The notes below the pieces were generated by a model. The model saw only the letters and a list, made by a program, of their open reading frames with translations, did not search any database and was not told the DNA's origin. Positions 5,623 through 8,208 of a stretch of 8,208 bases of DNA are shown here, piece by piece. The stretch spans positions 1 to 8,208 of the forward strand of contig JAGCCD010000100.1 of NCBI GenBank assembly GCA_017651785.1, given 5' to 3'. The position numbers and the translations under genes are program-made. Within the stretch, counting starts at the first letter, position 1; each line of letters begins with the position of its first letter. The stretch is from Bacteroidales bacterium (lineage in GTDB: Bacteria > Bacteroidota > Bacteroidia > Bacteroidales > UBA932).

Positions 5623-6902
5623 AGCACCTCCTCCGCCAGGCGGCGCGTTAGTTCAAGCCTTGAATATGCGGCGATGTTGCCGGTGCACGGGCCGTCCGTC
5701 CCCTGCAGATGGCGCTCCCAGCTGGCATCTATGAAGTTGCGGATGGGTTCCGTGCGGTCCCAGTCGTACATTACGCCGGCGCCGCTGTCTGAGAGCATAG
5801 TTGCCGCCGCACCTCCCTCCTGGCCTATGCCCAGCACAGGCCTTCTGGCTGCCATATATTCGAATATCTTGCCGGGAAGAGCCTTTGCGTATTCCGGTTC
5901 CTGACGCAGCGGAAGCATAAGGACGTTGGCGCTGCGCTGCAGCTCAACAGTTTGAGGATGAGGCAGATAGCCCAGATTCTCCACGTTGCCGGAAAGGCCC
6001 CTTACGTTCAGCGACTCCACTATTTCAGTATCCGTTTTGCCGGCAAGGCGGATGCGGAGCTGACGCTTGAATTCCGCATCTTCCGCGCACTTGGCGGCCA
6101 GGACGTCCCAGAGCTTTACAGGATTGCCGTCGGACGCGAAAAGGCCAGTGTGCACGAGGGTAAAGCGGTCTGCGGGAAGTGCGGGAGGCTCCGCCGCAAA
6201 GTCCTCTGTATCGTAGCCGTTCGTGAGCAATATCACCGGCGTTGACGTGCGTGCCTGGAAGTCGTCTCTCACTGGGGAGGAAACGGAAATTACCGCGTCG
6301 CACTCGTCTATGACCTGCTGCTCCAGCCTGCGGTGCCATTTGGCGGTGCAGGGCAGAAGGCCCATGTGCTTGAAGTAGTGCATCTCGGTCCAGGGGTCGC
6401 GGAAGTCTACTATCCAGCGCACTCCGGTGAGCCTCTTGAGCTTGAGACCAATAAGGTGCATCGACTGGGGAGGACCGGTGGTGACCACTGCATCTACCGG
6501 ATTGTCTTTCAGATACTTGCGAAGGAACCGCACCGACGGGTTTACCCAGCCGGCCCTTGGGTCGGGAACAAACAGGTTGCCCCTGAGAAGTATGGCGAGC
6601 TTCTGCTTGAAGCTCTTTTTCTGCTGGTTCAGGGGGTTGACTCCGGCGCCCTTGTCGGAAGACTTGAAGAAACGCTTGTATATGGCGTATGGCTCGCTGA
6701 TGTGCGTCTTTATAACGGTAACGTCGGGCGAGACGTCCTTCAGCAGGCTTTCGTCCACCGCAAGCTGCTCGGGATTCTGCGGGGTGTATACTATGCTCTG
6801 CCAGCCGAAACGCTGCAGGTATTTGGTGAACTTGACCCAGCGCTGGACGCCGCTGCCTCCGGTGGGAGGCCAGTAATATGTTATTACGAGTACTTTCTTC
6901 AT
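5619..6902 (-). CDS. GT-B fold glycosyltransferase, group 4/1-like
   Basis: The 427-residue protein has the two Rossmann-like halves of a GT-B enzyme. The N-terminal half opens with MKKVLVITYYWPPTGGSGVQR, holding the Gly-rich acceptor-side loop, and contains TTGPPQSMHL (141-150) and the characteristic VDFRDPWTE (165-173). The C-terminal half has HTGLF (251-255), LAGK (286-289), NLGYLPHPQTVELQRSANV (309-327) and PGKIFEYMAARRPVLGI (343-359), the nucleotide-sugar site with Glu349. No membrane segment or signal peptide is seen, so it acts in the cytoplasm, probably at the inner leaflet. The sugar and acceptor are unknown. It follows mutS after 1 nt and overlaps the CpXC gene by 4 nt. With YfhO downstream, a role in a surface polysaccharide or lipid-linked glycan is a reasonable inference. 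Confidence 0.9.
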   Translation of the reverse strand: MKKVLVITYYWPPTGGSGVQRWVKFTKYLQRFGWQSIVYTPQNPEQLAVDESLLKDVSPDVTVIKTHISEPYAIYKRFFKSSDKGAGVNPLNQQKKSFKQKLAILLRGNLFVPDPRAGWVNPSVRFLRKYLKDNPVDAVVTTGPPQSMHLIGLKLKRLTGVRWIVDFRDPWTEMHYFKHMGLLPCTAKWHRRLEQQVIDECDAVISVSSPVRDDFQARTSTPVILLTNGYDTEDFAAEPPALPADRFTLVHTGLFASDGNPVKLWDVLAAKCAEDAEFKRQLRIRLAGKTDTEIVESLNVRGLSGNVENLGYLPHPQTVELQRSANVLMLPLRQEPEYAKALPGKIFEYMAARRPVLGIGQEGGAAATMLSDSGAGVMYDWDRTEPIRNFIDASWERHLQGTDGPCTGNIAAYSRLELTRRLAEEVL

Positions 6903-6903
6903 A

Positions 6904-8208
6904 TCATTTGTCTGCCCCCACCTCTTCTTTGAGCTTGCGCAGAAGGTCGAAGGCCTGCAGGGGGGTGAGATTGTTAAGGTCGGTGCCCAGGAGCTGCTCG
7001 CGCACGGCGCTCAGGGTAGGGTCGTCCAGCTGGAAGAGGGAGAGCTGCACGCTGCCGTCTGCCGCGGTGTCTTTTGAGAGGGCGTCCGCGTTGCGCTCCC
7101 GCATCTCAAGCTCTCGCAGGGTGCGCTCCGCAGACTGGATGACCTCCTGCGGCATTCCGGCCATGCGGGCTACGTGTATACCGAAGCTGTGCGCCACGCC
7201 GCCCCTCTCGAGCTTGCGGAGGAATATCACGTCGTGCCCCTCTTCCTTTACCGCTATGTGCCAGTTGTGCACTCGCGGGAAGCGGGCTTCCATATCGTTA
7301 AGTTCGTGATAATGAGTGGCAAAGAGCGTTTTGGCGCCGTGTCCCCGCTCGTGAACGTACTCTACCAGGGCGCGCGCGATGGACATACCGTCGTAGGTTG
7401 ACGTGCCGCGGCCTATCTCGTCCATAAGCACCAGGGAGCGCTCGGAGAGGTTGTGCATTATCATTGCCGTTTCCAGCATCTCCACCATAAAGGTGGACTC
7501 GCCGCGGGAGATATTGTCTGTTGCGCCAACGCGGGTAAAGATCTTGTCCAGTACGCCTATCCTGGCCGACGCGGCAGGGACGAACGAGCCCGCCTGCGCC
7601 ATAAGGGCAATGAGGGCCGTTTGGCGCAGCAGGGCGGACTTACCGGACATGTTGGGGCCGGTGAGCACCATTATCTGCTCCCGTTTGCTGTCCATACTTA
7701 TGTCGTTGGGGACGTACTTCTCTCCGGGACGCATCATCGTCTCTATGACGGGATGACGGCCTGCCCTGATGTCGAAAGACAGGGATTTGTCCATCTGCGG
7801 ACGGCAGTAGTCTCGCTCCAGCGCCTGCAGCGCAAAGCCCTGAAGCACATCTACTTGCGAGATTATCCGGCAGTTTGCCTGAATGTCCTTGATACGCTTC
7901 TGGATGTCTGCCACCAGGGCGGCGTACAGGTCTGCCTCTATCTGGTAGATGGAGCTCTCTGCCTGCAGGATCTTGCTCTCGTACTCCTTGAGCTCTTCTG
8001 TTACGTAACGCTCTGCGGACACCAGCGTCTGCTTGCGTATCCACTCGGGCGGCACCTGGTCGCGGAAGGTGTTGCGGACCTCTATGTAATAGCCGAATAC
8101 GTTGTTGAAGCCTATGCGAAGGGAGCTGATGCCCGTGCGCTCTATCTCCCTCTGCTGCATTGCCTGCAGGTAGCCCTTGCCGCCGGTGGATATGTCACGC
8201 AGCTCGTC
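6904..8208 (-). CDS. mutS: DNA mismatch repair protein MutS, C-terminal half (5' end off the window)
   Basis: The frame is open from the right edge to TGA at 6904, giving 434 residues of a protein normally near 850-900, so the N-terminal mismatch-binding and connector domains lie outside. The visible part starts in the core/clamp region with DELRDISTGGKGYLQ and RIGFNNVFGYYIEV, then WIRKQTLVSAERYVTEEL. The ABC-type ATPase follows: Walker A GPNMSGKS at 7636-7659, RVGATDNISRGESTFMVEM, Walker B with MDEIGRGTS around 7411, and FATHYHEL. The tail LTPLQAFDLLRKLKEE resembles the usual short C-terminal helix. All key ATPase residues are present, so it should be active. MutS dimers recognise mismatches and recruit MutL. 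The methionine at 8160 is internal, not the start: the conserved frame continues past it. The next gene begins 1 nt after its stop. Confidence 0.97.
   Translation of the reverse strand, partial: DELRDISTGGKGYLQAMQQREIERTGISSLRIGFNNVFGYYIEVRNTFRDQVPPEWIRKQTLVSAERYVTEELKEYESKILQAESSIYQIEADLYAALVADIQKRIKDIQANCRIISQVDVLQGFALQALERDYCRPQMDKSLSFDIRAGRHPVIETMMRPGEKYVPNDISMDSKREQIMVLTGPNMSGKSALLRQTALIALMAQAGSFVPAASARIGVLDKIFTRVGATDNISRGESTFMVEMLETAMIMHNLSERSLVLMDEIGRGTSTYDGMSIARALVEYVHERGHGAKTLFATHYHELNDMEARFPRVHNWHIAVKEEGHDVIFLRKLERGGVAHSFGIHVARMAGMPQEVIQSAERTLRELEMRERNADALSKDTAADGSVQLSLFQLDDPTLSAVREQLLGTDLNNLTPLQAFDLLRKLKEEVGADK

Noticed and set aside
6904..8160. Methionine at 8160 as the mutS start
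   Set aside because: The preceding codons to the right edge read DELRDISTGGKGYLQA, conserved MutS sequence, so the methionine is internal and the gene is cut by the window edge.

Overview
The window looks like a chromosomal segment from a fairly GC-rich member of the Bacteroidales. Four things suggest this: a NigD-like lipoprotein, a large YfhO-family membrane protein of the Bacteroidetes type, an ECF sigma factor with the HREIA...SQLLRAK region-4 signature usual in that phylum, and an inner-membrane-anchored protein ending in an outer-membrane beta-barrel. The genus cannot be fixed from the sequence. Every gene I accept is on the minus strand, so the biological order runs from base 8208 down to base 1.

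Upstream cluster (8208 to 2623): the C-terminal half of mutS (its start lies beyond the right edge), a GT-B glycosyltransferase, a small CpXC zinc-ribbon-like protein and an 802-residue YfhO-family polytopic membrane protein. The junctions are +1 nt, a 4-nt ATGA overlap and +3 nt, so this reads as one transcription unit that joins mismatch repair to what looks like surface-glycan or lipid-linked glycosylation functions.

Intergenic region (2622 to 2334, 289 bp): the part next to yfhO holds three inverted repeats, one with arms of about 31-34 bp. The part next to the following gene is AT-rich and holds a plausible but imperfect Bacteroidetes-type promoter. It probably ends the first transcript and starts the second.

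Downstream cluster (2333 to the left edge): a NigD-like lipoprotein, an ECF sigma factor and a protein with an N-terminal tail, one transmembrane helix, a repeat-rich linker and the start of an outer-membrane beta-barrel. The coding regions overlap by 23 and 8 nt, which suggests tight co-expression. The last gene runs off the left edge as 377 uninterrupted codons. Inference: this is a cell-envelope signalling or stress module, with the membrane protein as a candidate sigma regulator.

The most unusual feature is the linker of that last protein. It holds a translated palindromic element resembling dispersed Bacteroidetes repeats, a perfect 21-bp tandem duplication beside it, and three diverged 51-bp (17-residue) repeats. 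No CRISPR array, tRNA, rRNA, transposase or phage gene was seen.
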